From Anabaena sp. WA102 (GTDB lineage Bacteria > Cyanobacteriota > Cyanobacteriia > Cyanobacteriales > Nostocaceae), in assembly GCF_001277295.1 (NCBI RefSeq), contig NZ_CP011456.1, positions 806,001 through 870,000 on the forward strand: a DNA stretch of 64,000 nt. The letters run 5' to 3'. The translations under genes and the position numbers were made by a program. Each line of letters opens with the position of its first letter. The stretch's first letter is position 1. Under the pieces are notes generated by a model. That model was not told the DNA's origin, ran no database searches, and was given only the letters and a program-made list of their open reading frames with translations. This document shows positions 1-8,699 of the stretch, one piece after another.

Positions 1-416
1 CCAGCACACAAATCCCACCATTGATCTCCCAAATGGTAAATCGTGATGGGTTCTTGTTTAATATCAGCCAGAATTTCTAGCTTATAAGGCTCTTTAATAG
101 CTTCAATGCGGTGTTGTGCCTCTTCGCGGCTGACTTCTTCCCGAATTAATGGCAATTTGCGATTAATAATCTTCACCATTTCTTTTTGAATGGTTTTCAA
201 ATCCTTATCGCTAAAGGGTTCTGGACTATCAAAATCATAATAGAACCCGTTTTCAATCCAAGGACCAATTGTGACTTGCGCTTTGGGAAACAGCTTTTGT
301 ACTGCCATTGCCATGATATGGGAAGCTGTATGGCGAATCTTTTTTAAAGTTTCTGATTCGCTGGTACGGGGTAAATAGATTTTTTCGACTGCTTGGGTTT
401 CTTGATTTGGCGACAT
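1..416 (-). CDS. thrS: Threonine--tRNA ligase (5' part only)
   Basis: This gene charges tRNA-Thr with threonine. Only the first 138 or so codons lie in the window; the rest is off the left edge. The start is the ATG at 416 (MSPNQETQAVEK). HTASHIMAMAVQKLFP (about residues 30-45) and the last visible residues HLGDQWWDLCA are the two halves of the HxxxH...C signature of the editing (SAD) domain. The reading begins almost directly at that domain, so the N-terminal TGS domain found in many bacterial ThrS proteins is absent, as I recall for cyanobacterial forms. Identification is firm; full length cannot be judged. Confidence 0.93.
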   Translation of the reverse strand, partial: MSPNQETQAVEKIYLPRTSESETLKKIRHTASHIMAMAVQKLFPKAQVTIGPWIENGFYYDFDSPEPFSDKDLKTIQKEMVKIINRKLPLIREEVSREEAQHRIEAIKEPYKLEILADIKQEPITIYHLGDQWWDLCA

Positions 417-926
417 TGGCTGTTAAACTTTTGGCGAAGTGTTAAAAATAAACTTGACAAAAAATATCTTTACAAAATAAATAATAGTCCACTGGCTATG
501 GTTTCTCCTAATTTAGCTCAATCACAGACTTCTGGTGACATACTCCACATACTCCCTTGCGCCTTGGGGTACGCTTACGCTTCACAGACAACTTATTCAG
601 CAAACCCTATATATAGCAGGGAACACAGTTGAAAGTCTTTTGGTTTACGGTTTTTTAGGTAAATGTTGGATCTTATTTCCACTGCATACCGCTATAGCAG
701 TTTTAATTCTTTCTTCTTTCTGACTCCTGAATGATTTATTCCTTTAGAGGTATCCAGGCTTACTCCCAAGGAGCTTTACAAATTTATTGCCAAATTTATA
801 TAATTGTGCTTCAGATACGAAGTTACAGATTTACAAGATTTTTGATGTGAGAAGTTATGAATTGATTGTTAAGAATCGTAAATAACGTTAATATAAAAAG
901 AGAATTAGGAAATATGCTTCTCGTAT
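417..926. other. Intergenic region upstream of thrS and DUF2605
   Basis: About 510 bases between divergent genes with no convincing ORF. The 26-base stretch at 583-608 (core ACAACTTATTCAGCAAACCC) recurs at 52767-52792, and its reverse complement resembles the left end of the repeats at 52578 and 56393, so it is probably a fragment of that dispersed element. The remainder is AT-rich and would carry the two promoters; I see no clear consensus. Confidence 0.5.
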
Positions 927-1241
927 ATGAGAGACTCGAATTTACCAAGTGCTGATTTACTGAAATCAGTCTTAGAACCGCTGTTAGAGGATTTTCAATA
1001 TTGGTTTGAGCGCTATAGTCAAATCCTGGAAAATGAGAAAATCCAATTCATGAGTGAACAAGAGCAACTAAACTTACTAAAACGAGTCAAAGATGCAGAA
1101 TGTGAACTGAACACAGTAAGGATGTTGTTTACAGCAACTGAAAAACAAGTGGGAATTGATATGGCAACTGTAATGCCTTGGCATCAATTAGTTACAGAAT
1201 GTTGGAGTGTGGGAATGCGTTTAGGTCAATCCAAGGAATAA
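927..1241 (+). CDS. DUF2605 family protein
   Basis: A 104-residue soluble protein of a cyanobacteria-specific family of unknown function. It is rich in acidic residues and predicted helix (LLKSVLEPLLEDFQYWFERY near the start, PWHQLVTECWSVGMRLG at the end), the pattern I recall for DUF2605. It lies 247 bases upstream of the DUF2973 gene on the same strand; the two families are commonly neighbours in cyanobacteria, which suggests a shared but unknown role. Family assignment rests on recalled motifs. Confidence 0.7.
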   Translation: MRDSNLPSADLLKSVLEPLLEDFQYWFERYSQILENEKIQFMSEQEQLNLLKRVKDAECELNTVRMLFTATEKQVGIDMATVMPWHQLVTECWSVGMRLGQSKE

Positions 1242-1488
1242 TAAATCCCTGGCAAAATCTAAATGAGTTGGAAATTGTAAAGATATTAGACAATTCTTAA
1301 CATTGTTTTCATAAAAAAATAATGTGTCTCATGTTACCTTAATCTGAATATAAGGATTGCATCAAATAACATAGGCGCACAAGTAAGAAATTTTACATTC
1401 TTCTTTTTTTACCGCGAATCATTTATTTGCGGAGTTTTAAGTTTTACGAAATAACATTTTAACCTTTACTGTTCTGGAGGAAAATTCA

Positions 1489-1809
1489 ATGCTACACCTA
1501 CTCTATATTCTGGCTTTCACCGTTTTGGCATTCATAGCTGTCGGTAACTTAATTCGGAATCTGATCATGTTCAGTTTCGATAGAGAAAGGACATATTCAG
1601 CTAACCAATCATCACAAGGTGGCTTTGGTTATTATGCGGGTAGAAAGCAGTATGTTTCCCATCCCGAATTGTTAGACAGCGCAGGTAACATGATTAAAGA
1701 ACCACTGCTAGTCATGCGTTCAATTAATATTGAGGATGCACGGGAACAGTTGGATGCTCTTTATGAATCTTCTCCTAGTCAAAAAAGCGATCGCTCAGAA
1801 GGCGCATAA
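1489..1809 (+). CDS. DUF2973 family membrane protein
   Basis: A 106-residue cyanobacterial protein with one N-terminal membrane segment (residues 2-20, LHLLYILAFTVLAFIAVGN) followed by a polar tail. The fragment HPELLDSAGNMIKEPLLVMRS is typical of DUF2973. A strong GGAGG ribosome-binding site precedes the ATG. It is likely a small thylakoid or plasma membrane protein; function unknown. It ends next to a large composite repeat region. Confidence 0.72.
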   Translation: MLHLLYILAFTVLAFIAVGNLIRNLIMFSFDRERTYSANQSSQGGFGYYAGRKQYVSHPELLDSAGNMIKEPLLVMRSINIEDAREQLDALYESSPSQKSDRSEGA

Positions 1810-1841
1810 TCTATCATTATTAATATTCAGAATCTGTAGGG

Positions 1842-2115
1842 GCAACCACGGGGGGTTGCCCAGTCTCCATAGGTAGGGGCAACCCCCCGCGTAATGGTGT
1901 CAACTTAAGCTCAAATCCCTACCACATCTCGTTCCTAGTCTCTGACTAGGAATGCAGTTAATGAGGCTCTGCCTCTAATATCATTGAAGGCAGAGCCTTC
2001 TAGAATTCATTCCCAGTCAGAGACTGGGAATGAGACGACTTGAGTTCTTTGCGGGATAGATGTTTTACGTTAAGTTGACACCAATGCCCCCCGTGGTTGC
2101 CCAGTCTCCATAGCC
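1842..2115. repeat. Composite repeat, one element nested in another
   Basis: The outer layer consists of palindromic G/C-rich units (GGGGCAACC...GGTTGCCC followed by AGTCTCCATAG) on both sides. Between them lies an element with 13-bp perfect inverted ends (see 1896-2082). The outer unit appears split by the insertion. This is the 378-bp gap between DUF2973 and sufE. Confidence 0.6.
1896..2082. mobile_element. Miniature inverted-repeat element, family B copy 1
   Basis: Its ends are GGTGTCAACTTAA and TTAAGTTGACACC, a perfect 13-bp inverted repeat, with AAT on both outer sides. Inside are two hairpins, CTAGTCTCTGACTAG-like and GAGGCTCTGCCTC/GAAGGCAGAGCCTTC. A close copy lies in the opposite orientation at 52341-52488 and a diverged core at 16972-17078. 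It has no coding capacity, so it must be moved by an enzyme encoded elsewhere. Confidence 0.7.
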
Positions 2116-2187
2116 GAGGGAAGTTCACAACAAAGAAAGAATAATTTAAACCCTCAAAAAGTATTCGAGTTGTTGAATCGCCAATTG

Positions 2188-2622
2188 CTAATTTTCTAAT
2201 TTACATTCCAAAGCTTTTTTTTGCATTGTTTTGAAAATATTGTAAAAACCATTAGCGCGGGAAGGAGTCAAACTCACATTTAAGCCAGTTTCTTGAATAA
2301 AATCAGGAGTAAGCTGAACTATTTCTGTGGGTGTTGATCCATTTAATCCTTCTATTAATAATGCTAACAATCCCTTTGTTAATTGGGAATCAGAATCACC
2401 CTGAAAGATGACTTTATCATCTTCTAGTGATGCCGTAACATACACCTGAGAAACACAACCTGGAACTTTATTTTCGGGAATTTTCCCATCTTCAGGGAAC
2501 TCTTGTAGCTTTTGAGCATACCATATCAACTGCTCATATCGTCGTTTAGGTTCTGTAGCACGTTGAAAACGGTGGACAATTTTATTCAGTGCCGGCGGTA
2601 AAGAATCAAGAGTTGAGGACAT
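2188..2622 (-). CDS. sufE: SufE-type sulfur acceptor protein
   Basis: SufE takes persulfide sulfur from the cysteine desulfurase SufS and passes it to the SufBCD scaffold for Fe-S cluster assembly in the cytosol. The 144-residue product has the family length and the active-site loop VPGCVSQVY with the acceptor cysteine, plus the LPPALNKIVHRF and YEQLIWYAQ segments. The ATG at 2622 is chosen; a TTG two codons upstream is unlikely. It is monocistronic here, away from sufBCDS. Confidence 0.9.
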   Translation of the reverse strand: MSSTLDSLPPALNKIVHRFQRATEPKRRYEQLIWYAQKLQEFPEDGKIPENKVPGCVSQVYVTASLEDDKVIFQGDSDSQLTKGLLALLIEGLNGSTPTEIVQLTPDFIQETGLNVSLTPSRANGFYNIFKTMQKKALECKLEN

Positions 2623-2851
2623 GATCAATCCAGGAAATAATTACCCTTATTTTAGCAATTACCAGCCATTACAGATATACCATTAAAACAGCGACAAATA
2701 TCGAAAATTGTTATTCAGTACAGCAGTTATCCTTATTAAGAATTGAAAACAAATGTTAAAATTTACTACAAAGTAAGCAATTATATAGATTTTTATTAAT
2801 CAATATTTGGATGATATTGTCAAGCATCCGAAAATATCAGGAGTAAATTAG

Positions 2852-3112
2852 ATGTTGACTTCAAACTTACTGGCTACAGTCACCACATCTCTAGAATGGA
2901 GTCCTAATATTGGCATAATTATGATTATTGCCAATATTTTCGCTATTGCTGTTGGCAAATTCACTATTGAGCATCCTAACGCTAAACCAGAATTACCAGC
3001 ACCTCAACTTTTCGGTGGTTTTGGTTTACCTGCGGTATTAGCAACTGCTTCTTTTGGGCATATTTTAGGAGCAGGTATTATTTTAGGACTACACAGTATT
3101 GGTAAAATCTAA
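2852..3112 (+). CDS. psaK: Photosystem I subunit PsaK
   Basis: An 86-residue two-helix subunit at the periphery of photosystem I in the thylakoid membrane; it binds chlorophyll and helps antenna binding and state transitions. The helices are about residues 18-38 and 58-82, joined by the loop FTIEHPNAKPELPAP, the family hallmark. An AGGAG site lies 9 bases before the ATG. Downstream is a hairpin terminator that has been split by a miniature element (3119-3312). Confidence 0.92.
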   Translation: MLTSNLLATVTTSLEWSPNIGIIMIIANIFAIAVGKFTIEHPNAKPELPAPQLFGGFGLPAVLATASFGHILGAGIILGLHSIGKI

Positions 3113-3118
3113 GTTCTG

Positions 3119-3312
3119 CTGATGAGAAAAGGGAGAGAAATATATATATTTTCGGCGTTGCTGAATCGAGGTATGAAATTTCCAAATTGAACCTTTAAAA
3201 ATCTTACCTTTGCGTCTACTCTTCGAAATCACGAAGCGTGATTGCGCCTTTGCGTGAGACTAAAATTCATACCCTTAATCAGCAACGCCATATTTTCTCC
3301 CTTTTTTATCAG
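3119..3312 (+). terminator. psaK terminator split by an insertion
   Basis: The left arm CTGATGAGAAAAGGGAGA (3119-3136) matches the right arm TCTCCCTTTTTTATCAG (3296-3312). Without the 136-bp element and one 8-bp duplication the two arms would face each other across an AT-rich loop of about 15 bases. The present transcript would need to fold around the element, which is itself palindromic at its ends. Confidence 0.6.
3154..3289. mobile_element. Miniature element with 8-bp target duplication
   Basis: Starts GGCGTTGCTGA and ends TCAGCAACGCC, with homology of the two ends continuing as GGTATGAA further in. ATATTTTC stands on both outer sides, an 8-bp target duplication. Internally it carries the TTTGCGCC/CTTTGCGTGAGA motif that recurs at 32882, 34338, 48567 and 61067. 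No ORF. Confidence 0.72.
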
Positions 3313-3451
3313 AGGATGTTTGAAAAGTGGTATTGAGTTTAAGCTAAATATATGGGAGTAATTTCTGAGTATAATTCATAACTTGTTTTAATAATAATCT
3401 AAGCATTCATGAATCTGTTATGCTATATAAATTAACTTCGCATAAGCACTA

Positions 3452-3578
3452 AGTAGGTTAGCATTGAAAATCGTCGTTATGGCAAGGCAAGAGGCACTCA
3501 TGCAAGAGGCAAGAGTGAAGAGGGTTTGGGCGATTTTACTTTTCTTTACACAGATTGGTTTTATTATGTTCACCTACT
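3452..3578 (+). mobile_element. TA-flanked miniature element, family A copy 1
   Basis: 127 bp, beginning AGTAGGTTAGC and ending GTTCACCTACT, with TA on each side. The inside has GGCAAGAG-type repeats, then GAAGAGGGTTT and CTTTACACAG. Same family as 11956, 19566, 41390, 52055, 55629 and 56493. Confidence 0.85.
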
Positions 3579-3843
3579 TAGGAATGTGAATTAAATAAGG
3601 TGCAAAAGTAGGGTGTGTTAGCGACAGCGTAACGCACCATTCCAGGTTACATCAGAATTGCAGGTTATTAAATTTGCGTTCCTTAGTAGTTCGTCAAATT
3701 TATTTTGACGGATAATGATAGGAAGAAACTTCTGTTTTTCCCTCCCCTACTCCCCCTACCCCTCTTCTCCCCCTGCTTGCCTTTACCCGTCATTTTTGGA
3801 TTGACAGACTACTAGTTCAAGTTTGAATTATTAATTATTAAAA

Positions 3844-5187
3844 ATGCCATCTAAAATTACACTTACCATCACACAGGGTAAACTTTCTAGAAAACAATAT
3901 GTTTTTGAATCTCGCAGCACTTGTATTGTTGGCAGAAACGATGATTGTAACTTGCAAATAGCTGACAAGGTTGATATGACTATTTCCCGCTATCACTGTT
4001 TACTTGATATTAACCCCCCAGATATTCGTGTGCGAGATTTAGGAAGTTTAAATGGTACTTTTGTAAACGGTAAAAAAATTGGACAAAGACAAAGGCAACA
4101 ACCAGCCCAAGAAGCTGTAAAATTAAGTTTTCCCGAATACAATTTACAGGACGGTGATGAAATTAAGTTGGGTGATATTCTTTTTAAAATTAGCGTACAA
4201 GTAGAAGATCAATTAAACCAAATACCAGATTTACCTGTCCCAGAAGAAAACGAACAACGGAATTTTTTAACCGTTGCTGAAAAACTCATAAATTTATCTC
4301 AAAGTGGTCATGCTAGTCTTCAAAGTATCTCTGGCTATAGTTTAACCAAGTCATTAGGTAAAGGTGACTTTGCAGAAGTATTTGCAGCCAAGGATATTCA
4401 AACCAAGAAATCCATCGCTCTTAAGATTATGTTACCTGCGGTTGCAAATCAAAAAAATGGGATAGAAATGTTTTTGAGAGAAACAGAAAACATCAAGATT
4501 TTACAACATCCTAATATTGTGCAATTGTTAGATTATGGCTTTGTAGAAAATACTTTCTTTTTCACAATGGAATATTTTCCAGGAGGTAATGTTTGGGACT
4601 TCATGCAAAGATCAGGATGGCGTTTACCTATTGATATTGCCGTAGATATAACCTTACAAGTTCTTGATGGTTTAATATATGCCCATGAAGTCGAAATTCC
4701 CTATATTAAATCAGTTGATGGAATAATGACAAAAGATAAGGGTTTAGTTCATCAAAATTTAAAACCCAATAATATTTTCATCAGTAAAATTAACGATAAA
4801 ATAGTTGTAAAAATAGGCGATTACGGTTTATCCAAAGCATTTGACTTAGCTGGGTTAAGTGGACAAACTTTAACCGGCACAAAGATGGGAACACCTGCAT
4901 TTATGCCGCGTCAACAGGTGCTAAATTTTAAAGACGAATTACCGGAAATTGATATCTGGGCAACAGCAGCTTGTTTATATAATATGCTAACGGGATATTT
5001 CCCCCGTAATTTTACAGGTGATCCTTGGTTATCAGTTTTACAAAATAGCCCTGTTCCTATCCTTCAGCGTCATCATGGTATTCCCCAAAAGTTAGCAAAG
5101 GTGATAGATTTAGCTTTGCGGGAACAACCGCAAATTTATTTTCAAACAGCAGCAGAATTTAAACAGGCGTTGTTAGATTGTAGCTAA
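3844..5187 (+). CDS. FHA domain-protein kinase fusion, catalytic motifs altered
   Basis: A 447-residue cytosolic protein. Residues about 5-118 form an FHA domain that would bind phosphothreonine (GRNDDCNLQ at 30-38, SRYHC at 48-52, GSLNGTFVNG at 67-76). Residues about 165-445 form a Hanks-type kinase fold with glycine loop GKGDFAEV, ATP-site Lys194 and Glu213 (RETE). The catalytic loop reads HQNLKPNN instead of HRDLKPxN, so the catalytic Asp is Asn305; DFG is DYG and the APE-type Glu is replaced (MPRQQV). ATP binding may survive while phosphotransfer is doubtful, so it could act as a phospho-dependent adaptor. The next gene starts 19 bases on, so the two may be co-transcribed. Confidence 0.88.
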   Translation: MPSKITLTITQGKLSRKQYVFESRSTCIVGRNDDCNLQIADKVDMTISRYHCLLDINPPDIRVRDLGSLNGTFVNGKKIGQRQRQQPAQEAVKLSFPEYNLQDGDEIKLGDILFKISVQVEDQLNQIPDLPVPEENEQRNFLTVAEKLINLSQSGHASLQSISGYSLTKSLGKGDFAEVFAAKDIQTKKSIALKIMLPAVANQKNGIEMFLRETENIKILQHPNIVQLLDYGFVENTFFFTMEYFPGGNVWDFMQRSGWRLPIDIAVDITLQVLDGLIYAHEVEIPYIKSVDGIMTKDKGLVHQNLKPNNIFISKINDKIVVKIGDYGLSKAFDLAGLSGQTLTGTKMGTPAFMPRQQVLNFKDELPEIDIWATAACLYNMLTGYFPRNFTGDPWLSVLQNSPVPILQRHHGIPQKLAKVIDLALREQPQIYFQTAAEFKQALLDCS

Positions 5188-5206
5188 ACTATGAAGTAAA
5201 AAAGTT

Positions 5207-5701
5207 ATGAGTGCATTATCAACAATACAAGAACTGCCATGTCAATTGATTACACCAGAAAATTTTCAACCTTATGGACAGGTAATATACGCAAGTAAAG
5301 ATGGGAAAAATTTTGATCAAGAAGATGCACAGTTAAATTTACAAAATGGTATTCCCCGTTTTTATATTATGCGATTGCAAAAAAAAGGACGGAAATTTCA
5401 CCAAATTACTCGTCATATCAAATGTACTCAATGTTTAGGTTCTTTGGAGGGTAAAGATTGGTTAATGGCAGTTTGTCCACCTGATAATGAGACGAATGAA
5501 CCTCTATTATCAAAACTTGCGGCTTTTCGGATTCCGGGAAATTGTTTTATTAAATTAAGTGTAGGAACTTGGCACGCAGGACCATATTTTGATCATGAGT
5601 TCGTAGATTTTTACAATTTAGAATTGAGTGATACAAATGTAGTAGATCATTTTACTCATAATTTTCTTAAAAGTCATAATTTAGCTTTTGAGATGATTTA
5701 A
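5207..5701 (+). CDS. Ureidoglycolate lyase-like protein (AllA family)
   Basis: A 164-residue cupin-fold protein. AllA enzymes split ureidoglycolate to glyoxylate and urea in purine (allantoin) breakdown. Family features visible are the N-terminal LITPENFQPYGQVI, the CLGSLEGKDWLMAV strand pair, and GTWHAGPYF with a conserved His near residue 126. Length matches the family. No other allantoin genes are nearby, so the substrate is inferred from family only. The ORF is followed directly by a perfect palindrome. Confidence 0.8.
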   Translation: MSALSTIQELPCQLITPENFQPYGQVIYASKDGKNFDQEDAQLNLQNGIPRFYIMRLQKKGRKFHQITRHIKCTQCLGSLEGKDWLMAVCPPDNETNEPLLSKLAAFRIPGNCFIKLSVGTWHAGPYFDHEFVDFYNLELSDTNVVDHFTHNFLKSHNLAFEMI

Positions 5702-5705
5702 AATA

Positions 5706-5738
5706 AGATCCCCGACTTCTTAAAGAAGTCGGGGATCT
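5706..5738. terminator. Palindromic bidirectional terminator, repeat copy 1
   Basis: AGATCCCCGACTTCT and its exact reverse complement around a 3-base loop, placed between convergent genes (stops at 5701 and 5758). The same sequence recurs at 8656, 30293 and 35651. Confidence 0.7.
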
Positions 5739-5757
5739 GGATATTCTGGATAGGTGT

Positions 5758-6165
5758 CTATATCCATGAATTTTGAATAATTTTTTTGAGTGAAGTTTCC
5801 TTGACTAATTCGGCGGCTTGATTAACCTCTAACCATTTTCTTTCTCTGGCGGTAGCTTCTGGCCAATCTTCTAAGATTATTTCTACAGGTAGTAAAAATA
5901 AATTTACTTGATAGGTATTCCCGCGTTTTCGATATTTATAATTACCTAACTCTTCAGTTGTGACTCTACCGACAACTCCTGCTTCTTCCCATGCCTCCTT
6001 AGCTGCTGAATCATGGGGACTCATACCTTTACAAAGTCCCCCTTTAGGAATTACCCAACCTTGACGGCTGCGAGTGGTAATCAATAGAACTTCAACTTTT
6101 CCATCTATGATTCGATAGGGAATAACTCCAGATTGTTGTAAGACTTTGTTGGCTTTGCGAGTCAT
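5758..6165 (-). CDS. NUDIX hydrolase
   Basis: A pyrophosphohydrolase-fold protein of 135 residues from the ATG at 6165 (MTRKANKVLQQSG), which has an AGAAGGA site; an upstream in-frame ATG at 6264 lacks one and adds an unconserved leader. The Nudix box reads GGLCKGMSPHDSAAKEAWEE, ending in AGV. The REUXEE core is present as KEAWEE, but the usual first Glu of the box is Met, a variation reminiscent of the diphosphoinositol/ApnA-type subgroup. Likely clears a nucleoside or inositol polyphosphate; substrate unknown. Confidence 0.85.
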   Translation of the reverse strand: MTRKANKVLQQSGVIPYRIIDGKVEVLLITTRSRQGWVIPKGGLCKGMSPHDSAAKEAWEEAGVVGRVTTEELGNYKYRKRGNTYQVNLFLLPVEIILEDWPEATARERKWLEVNQAAELVKETSLKKIIQNSWI

Positions 6166-6517
6166 GGTGGTAGATTCCTTCTGAATGAGTCTTTTTGATT
6201 TTAAATGTGTATTTGATGATAATGTGCCATTAAGGCAACTGTCAGAACAATTAGAGACTTCCAAGAAATAAATTATCCTAAGAAACGAACCACAGAGGCA
6301 CAGAGTACACAGAGAGAGAATTTCTGCATCAGTTTTGGGACATTTTTTTATTTGGAAGTCTCTTAATCCAATTTCGGGTAATCTTTACTATAAATTCATT
6401 AATTTTTCACAAAAATCCGGAAGTATACTTTGCAGTATGATACTTACTTTTATGACTTCATCACCCAAAATACGTTAAAATTCAAGCAGAGTAAGCATTT
6501 ATCACGTAAATATACCC

Positions 6518-7258
6518 ATGCTAGAAACTCTGGAAACACGCATTTATGAACTTGAACAATTTGCCAACACCCTTGTTGCGAACCAACTCACCCACTTGAG
6601 TTTCGTCAGCATTGGCATTATTTTTCTGGCTGGCTTGCTGACCAGCCTCACGCCTTGTATGCTATCTATGCTGCCCATTACCATTGGCTATATTGGTGGT
6701 TATGAGGCTAAAAGTCGTTTGCAAGCAGCAGCCCAATCAACTTGGTTCGCGTTAGGATTAGCAACTACATTAGCAGGTATGGGAATCCTCGCAGGTTTAG
6801 TTGGTAAAGTCTATGGACAGATAGGAATTGGTTTACCAATTATTGTCAGCATTATCGCTATTATTATGGGACTAAACTTATTAGAAGCATTACCCATACA
6901 ATTTCCTTCTTTGAATGAAACAAATTGGATTTCTCAAGATTTACCTGCCGGAGTCCGTTCATACTTGATTGGTTTAACATTTGGGTTAGTCGCTTCTCCT
7001 TGTAGCACACCAGTTTTAGCTAGTTTATTAGGTTGGGTTGCTAATACTCAAGATTTAGTTTTAGGTGCTGTTTTACTACTTTCTTACACAGCCGGATATG
7101 TAACTCCATTAATTCTAGCAGGTACATTTACTGCTGCAATTAAAAACCTATTAGAATTGCGCCGTTGGTCTGGTTGGATCAATCCTGTTAGTGGTGGGTT
7201 ATTAGTAGGCTTTGGTGTTTTTTCTTTACTTTCTCGCATTCCTATTGGTAGTTTCTAA
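6518..7258 (+). CDS. ccdA: Cytochrome c biogenesis protein CcdA
   Basis: A six-helix membrane protein that carries reducing equivalents from stromal/cytosolic thioredoxin to the thylakoid lumen, keeping apocytochrome haem-binding cysteines reduced. The two redox cysteines sit in SLTPCML (Cys47) and VASPCSTP (Cys162). Length of 246 is typical. The stop is 3 bases before the start of ccs1, so the two form an operon for system II cytochrome c maturation. Confidence 0.93.
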   Translation: MLETLETRIYELEQFANTLVANQLTHLSFVSIGIIFLAGLLTSLTPCMLSMLPITIGYIGGYEAKSRLQAAAQSTWFALGLATTLAGMGILAGLVGKVYGQIGIGLPIIVSIIAIIMGLNLLEALPIQFPSLNETNWISQDLPAGVRSYLIGLTFGLVASPCSTPVLASLLGWVANTQDLVLGAVLLLSYTAGYVTPLILAGTFTAAIKNLLELRRWSGWINPVSGGLLVGFGVFSLLSRIPIGSF

Positions 7259-7261
7259 GCA

Positions 7262-8650
7262 ATGACTTCAGATCAGACAACATCCACAGAATTAAGTTGG
7301 TGGTTAATCCCTGGTAGGTTTATCCGTCGGCAAATTTTACCTGTATTAACTGATTTACGGTTGGCAATTATCCTATTACTGGTTATTGCCTTATTTAGTG
7401 TTAGTGGTACAGTAATTGAACAGGGACAATTGCCTGATTTTTACCAATCTAATTATCCAGAACATCCTGCTTTATTTGGTTTTCTTTCTTGGAAAGTTAT
7501 TCAAGTAGTTGGATTAGATCATGTATATAGAACTTGGTGGTTTTTGAGTTTATTAGTTTTATTTGGAACTAGTTTAACAGCTTGTACCTTTACTCGGCAA
7601 TTACCAGCCCTCAAAGCTGCTCAGAAGTGGAAATATTACGAAGAACCTCGTAACTTTACAAAGTTAGCTTTGAGCGCTGAATTGGAGGGTGTTTGTTTGT
7701 CATCAATTCCGTCAATTTTGCAGCAAAAAAGTTATCGCATATTTCAAGGAACAAATCAAAAAAAAGATGATATTCTCTATGCCCGTAAAGGTATAGTTGG
7801 GCGCATTGGTCCGATCATTGTTCACATTGGTATTGTTGCTATTTTGCTGGGAGGAATTTGGGGAGCAATGACGGGATTCATGGCTCAAGAAATGATTACT
7901 AGCGGTGATACATTCCAGGTAAAAAATATTGTTGATGCTGGTGCTTGGTCATCTAAAGATGTGTTAAAAGATTGGTCTGTGCGTGTCAATCGCTTTTGGA
8001 TTGATTACACACCAACGGGGGGGATTGACCAATTTTATTCAGATATGTCTGTGTTGAATAATGATGGTCAAGAAGTTAACCATGAGAAAATTTATGTTAA
8101 CAAACCTCTCCGTTATCATGGTGTCGTTTTCTATCAAACAGATTGGGGAATTTCTAATGTTCGGGTGAGATTAAATAAAAGTCCAATTTTTCAATTACCA
8201 ATGGTACAATTAGACACCAAAGGTAGAGGGAGAATTTGGGGAACTTGGATTCCGACTAAACCTGATTTAAGTGAAGGTGTTTCCCTATTAGCCAAGGATT
8301 TGCAAGGTATGGTATTAATTTATGATGCCCAAGGTAAATTAATTAATACTGTGCGTGCAGGAATGTCTACCCCTGTAAATGGGGTAAATTTACAAATTCT
8401 TGATATCATGGGTAGCACGGGTTTACAAATCAAATTTGATCCTGGTATTCCTATTGTTTATACAGGTTTTGGTTTGTTGATGTTAGGTGTAGTTATGAGT
8501 TATTTCTCCCATTCTCAAATTTGGGCTTTACAAAAGGGCGAAACTTTGTATATTGGCGGAAAAACTAACCGCGCTCAAGTTGCATTTGAACAAGAGGTTC
8601 TCGCAATTTTAGATCAACTTAGTGCTGTCAATAACGTCAAAAAGTCCTAA
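7262..8650 (+). CDS. ccs1: Cytochrome c biogenesis protein Ccs1 (ResB)
   Basis: The 462-residue partner of CcsA in the system II haem ligation complex of the thylakoid membrane. Three N-terminal membrane helices (around residues 32-50, 90-110 and 180-200, the last GPIIVHIGIVAILLGGIWG) are followed by a large lumenal domain and a final helix near 405-420 (GIPIVYTGFGLLMLGVVM), the ResB layout. It directly follows ccdA and ends at a palindromic terminator shared with convergent hisG. Confidence 0.93.
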   Translation: MTSDQTTSTELSWWLIPGRFIRRQILPVLTDLRLAIILLLVIALFSVSGTVIEQGQLPDFYQSNYPEHPALFGFLSWKVIQVVGLDHVYRTWWFLSLLVLFGTSLTACTFTRQLPALKAAQKWKYYEEPRNFTKLALSAELEGVCLSSIPSILQQKSYRIFQGTNQKKDDILYARKGIVGRIGPIIVHIGIVAILLGGIWGAMTGFMAQEMITSGDTFQVKNIVDAGAWSSKDVLKDWSVRVNRFWIDYTPTGGIDQFYSDMSVLNNDGQEVNHEKIYVNKPLRYHGVVFYQTDWGISNVRVRLNKSPIFQLPMVQLDTKGRGRIWGTWIPTKPDLSEGVSLLAKDLQGMVLIYDAQGKLINTVRAGMSTPVNGVNLQILDIMGSTGLQIKFDPGIPIVYTGFGLLMLGVVMSYFSHSQIWALQKGETLYIGGKTNRAQVAFEQEVLAILDQLSAVNNVKKS

Positions 8651-8655
8651 ATTTA

Positions 8656-8688
8656 AGATCCCCGACTTCTCCAAGAAGTCGGGGATCT
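8656..8688. terminator. Palindromic bidirectional terminator, repeat copy 2
   Basis: Same 15-bp-armed palindrome as at 5706, again between convergent genes (ccs1 stop 8650, hisG stop 8700). Confidence 0.72.
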
Positions 8689-8699
8689 GAGAAACTAAA

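Noticed and set aside
393..723. Two overlapping ORFs downstream of the thrS start
   Set aside because: Low-quality sequence over a dispersed repeat, no ribosome-binding sites, overlapping frames.
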